Shown here in pieces: positions 62,848 through 64,000 of a stretch of 64,000 bases of DNA. A program made the translations under genes and the position numbers. Under the pieces are notes generated by a model. The model saw nothing but the letters and a program-made list of their open reading frames with translations, was not told the DNA's origin and ran no database searches. Location of the stretch: assembly GCF_918731615.1 (NCBI RefSeq), contig NZ_OU957226.1:1302001-1366000 (forward strand). The letters run 5' to 3'. This DNA is from Flavobacterium sp. CECT 9288 (GTDB taxonomy: Bacteria > Bacteroidota > Bacteroidia > Flavobacteriales > Flavobacteriaceae). Position 1 is the stretch's first letter. Every line of letters starts with the position of its first letter.

Positions 62848-62883
62848 AAGTAGCATTTTCTTATGGAAATGCTACTTTTTTTT
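62848..62883. terminator. Bidirectional terminator between YedE and YhhN genes
   Basis: AAAGTAGCATTT and AAATGCTACTTT form a 12-bp stem with a 6-8 base loop. It is followed by T on the plus strand and preceded by A, and sits between convergent genes, overlapping the end of the YhhN-family gene. Confidence 0.88.
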
Positions 62884-63543
62884 GTTTAGTTTCAAAATGC
62901 CAGTTACAATCAAATATTGTGCAATTAAATAAGTTGCCATAATCAAGAAAGAACTGTATTGCAACGGTGTATAGAATTTATCAATGGCCAAAATACTATC
63001 TGAAGCGACAAAAATGATGGCTCCTATTAAAATATATATACTGGCAGGTTTTTGCCAGTTTAAAAATCCTTTAAGAGCAAATAACAACATAATTGAAATT
63101 GTTAGTGCGTATACAAAAACTGGGGCTTTTAAGTGACCCAAACTTGGTAACAAAATCAGCATCATTACAATTAAATATAAGGCAATTGCTGTAACTCCTA
63201 TCCAGTAAATGATTTTACTTTTCTTTATATAGATCCTTAATTGTTTACTAAATAGTATGATATAAGAAATATGGGAAAGTAAAAAGGCAATCAATCCTGC
63301 AATAAAATACAATTCTCCTTTGTCAGAAAACATCAAGATAATATCACCAATCCAAGATAAAGTCAATGCTGTTAAAAGAACATTGTTGGTAGTAAATTTT
63401 TCATTAATATAAACAGCCAGAATTAGAAATGGCAATAAAAGCGGTTTCAAAAACCAGGCAATTTCTTCTTTTTCAAAAAGAATTATCAAAAGGTACACTA
63501 GACTAAACCCAATGAAACTTTTTAATATTATGGTGCTTTTCAT
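62872..63543 (-). CDS. YhhN/TMEM86 family protein, possible lysoplasmalogenase
   Basis: The 223-residue membrane protein has about eight helices and the YhhN motifs: ALTLSWIGDIILMFSD (about 57-72), FIAGLIAFLLSHISYIILF (about 80-98) and IYILIGAIIFVASDSILAIDKF (about 170-192). The Asp-containing GD and SDS motifs are probably functional. The animal member TMEM86B is a lysoplasmalogenase, which hydrolyses the vinyl ether of lysoplasmalogens. Function in Bacteroidota is not established. It is 9 bases from the next gene on this strand, which looks like a sterol-desaturase-family protein, a group that includes alkylglycerol monooxygenase. Confidence 0.85.
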   Translation of the reverse strand: MKSTIILKSFIGFSLVYLLIILFEKEEIAWFLKPLLLPFLILAVYINEKFTTNNVLLTALTLSWIGDIILMFSDKGELYFIAGLIAFLLSHISYIILFSKQLRIYIKKSKIIYWIGVTAIALYLIVMMLILLPSLGHLKAPVFVYALTISIMLLFALKGFLNWQKPASIYILIGAIIFVASDSILAIDKFYTPLQYSSFLIMATYLIAQYLIVTGILKLNKKK

Positions 63544-63552
63544 TGTTTCGTT

Positions 63553-64000
63553 TTAAGATTGAGCTACAATCATTGTTTCTTTTTCAAAGTTTATGCTGAC
63601 AAAATATACCGTTACGGCTAAGGATAATACCAGGTAACCGCCGATAATAGAACTGGCAAAAGGAAAGAGTTGATTCATGCCAAACCAATCTCCAAAATAG
63701 AAAATCAGTCCAATTCCAAATATAAAACGGATACCTTCCCAAAACACAGAAGTTTTACGTGTGTCCATAAGTTCCGTGTAACTGTAAACCGTAAGGAAGA
63801 TGAATGCTCCATAAATAAATACATTTGGCAAACCTATTATTGCGATCGAATTATACATATAACTAATCAATAACAACGTCATAATCGCTTGAAAAAGGGA
63901 CCAGTACATCAGTTTTTTAGAATGTTGAACACCGTATTTTTCAAAATCATATACATTGGTAATTTTTGTTACAGGATATTTTTCTTCAAAATTTTCTGGA
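63553..64000 (-). CDS. C-terminal part of a probable sterol desaturase family membrane protein
   Basis: The frame is open from the window edge to the stop at 63553. From the edge it reads PENFEEKYPVTKITNVYDFE, then KYGVQHSKKLMYW and four hydrophobic segments, with TELMDTRKTSVFWEGIRF between the second and third. The internal ATG at 63909 is not the start. The layout, a soluble linker then a C-terminal membrane region, matches my memory of Bacteroidota sterol desaturase family proteins (fatty acid hydroxylase superfamily). The catalytic His motifs would be outside the window. This is a moderate inference. Confidence 0.5.
   Translation of the reverse strand, partial: PENFEEKYPVTKITNVYDFEKYGVQHSKKLMYWSLFQAIMTLLLISYMYNSIAIIGLPNVFIYGAFIFLTVYSYTELMDTRKTSVFWEGIRFIFGIGLIFYFGDWFGMNQLFPFASSIIGGYLVLSLAVTVYFVSINFEKETMIVAQS

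Overview
The window looks like a low-G+C Bacteroidota chromosome, most likely Flavobacteriaceae and close to Flavobacterium. The evidence is SusC/SusD pairs, TonB-dependent receptors with CarboxypepD_reg-like N-termini, promoters with the Bacteroidota TTTG / TAnnTTTG elements, a flavobacterial-type proteorhodopsin with a divergent blh, and KTSC, DUF547 and DUF4861 family proteins. No species can be named from sequence alone.

Layout. 1-1424: minus-strand group with the N-terminus of a family 2 glycosyltransferase, a secreted MORN-like repeat protein and a DUF547 protein. 2138-26414: a large pectin / galacturonate utilisation region. It holds a hexuronate-type MFS permease; kduI, kduD, uxaC, kdgF, kdgK, eda and an SDR oxidoreductase; uxaB and uxaA; a convergent LacI-family regulator; then the outer-membrane and periplasmic part: GH28 lipoprotein, SusC, SusD, DUF4861, GH105, CE8, a second GH28 and a CE12-like acetylesterase. 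Together these can remove methyl and acetyl groups from pectin, cut it, import oligosaccharides, and send both galacturonate (UxaC-UxaB-UxaA) and unsaturated uronate (KdgF-KduI-KduD) to 2-keto-3-deoxygluconate, then pyruvate and glyceraldehyde-3-phosphate (KdgK, Eda). Three promoters in this region share one near-palindromic operator placed directly after the -7 box, and a fourth copy lies upstream of the LacI gene, so this is probably one regulon.

26498-39863: an ArsR-type regulator divergent from an Oar-like TonB-dependent receptor, tRNA-Tyr, a DUF4369-TlpA thioredoxin gene split by an in-frame TGA, a J-domain/KTSC protein, a CHASE-PAS histidine kinase with a receiver-only partner, several small proteins, a YchJ-family protein and dnaK. 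39970-43137: the retinal photosystem (blh and a proton-pumping, green-type proteorhodopsin, divergently transcribed), followed by an intact IS3-family element with a frameshift window. 43583-64000: a zinc metalloprotease, CorA, the pta-ackA acetate pair, an S41 protease, a GH97 glycosidase, an ABC permease/ATPase pair, an M28 peptidase, a PAS histidine kinase, an outer-membrane protein next to kdsA, a YeeE/YedE pair, a YhhN-family protein and the C-terminal part of a probable sterol-desaturase-family protein.

I found no CRISPR array, prophage or clear defence system. Most of the content belongs to recognisable families. The less ordinary signals are the shared LacI operator layout, the proteorhodopsin with a glycine at the carotenoid-antenna position, the in-frame stop in the TlpA gene, the composite dispersed repeat at 24148-24259, the long perfect palindrome between pta and ackA, and the divergent active site of the second GH28.
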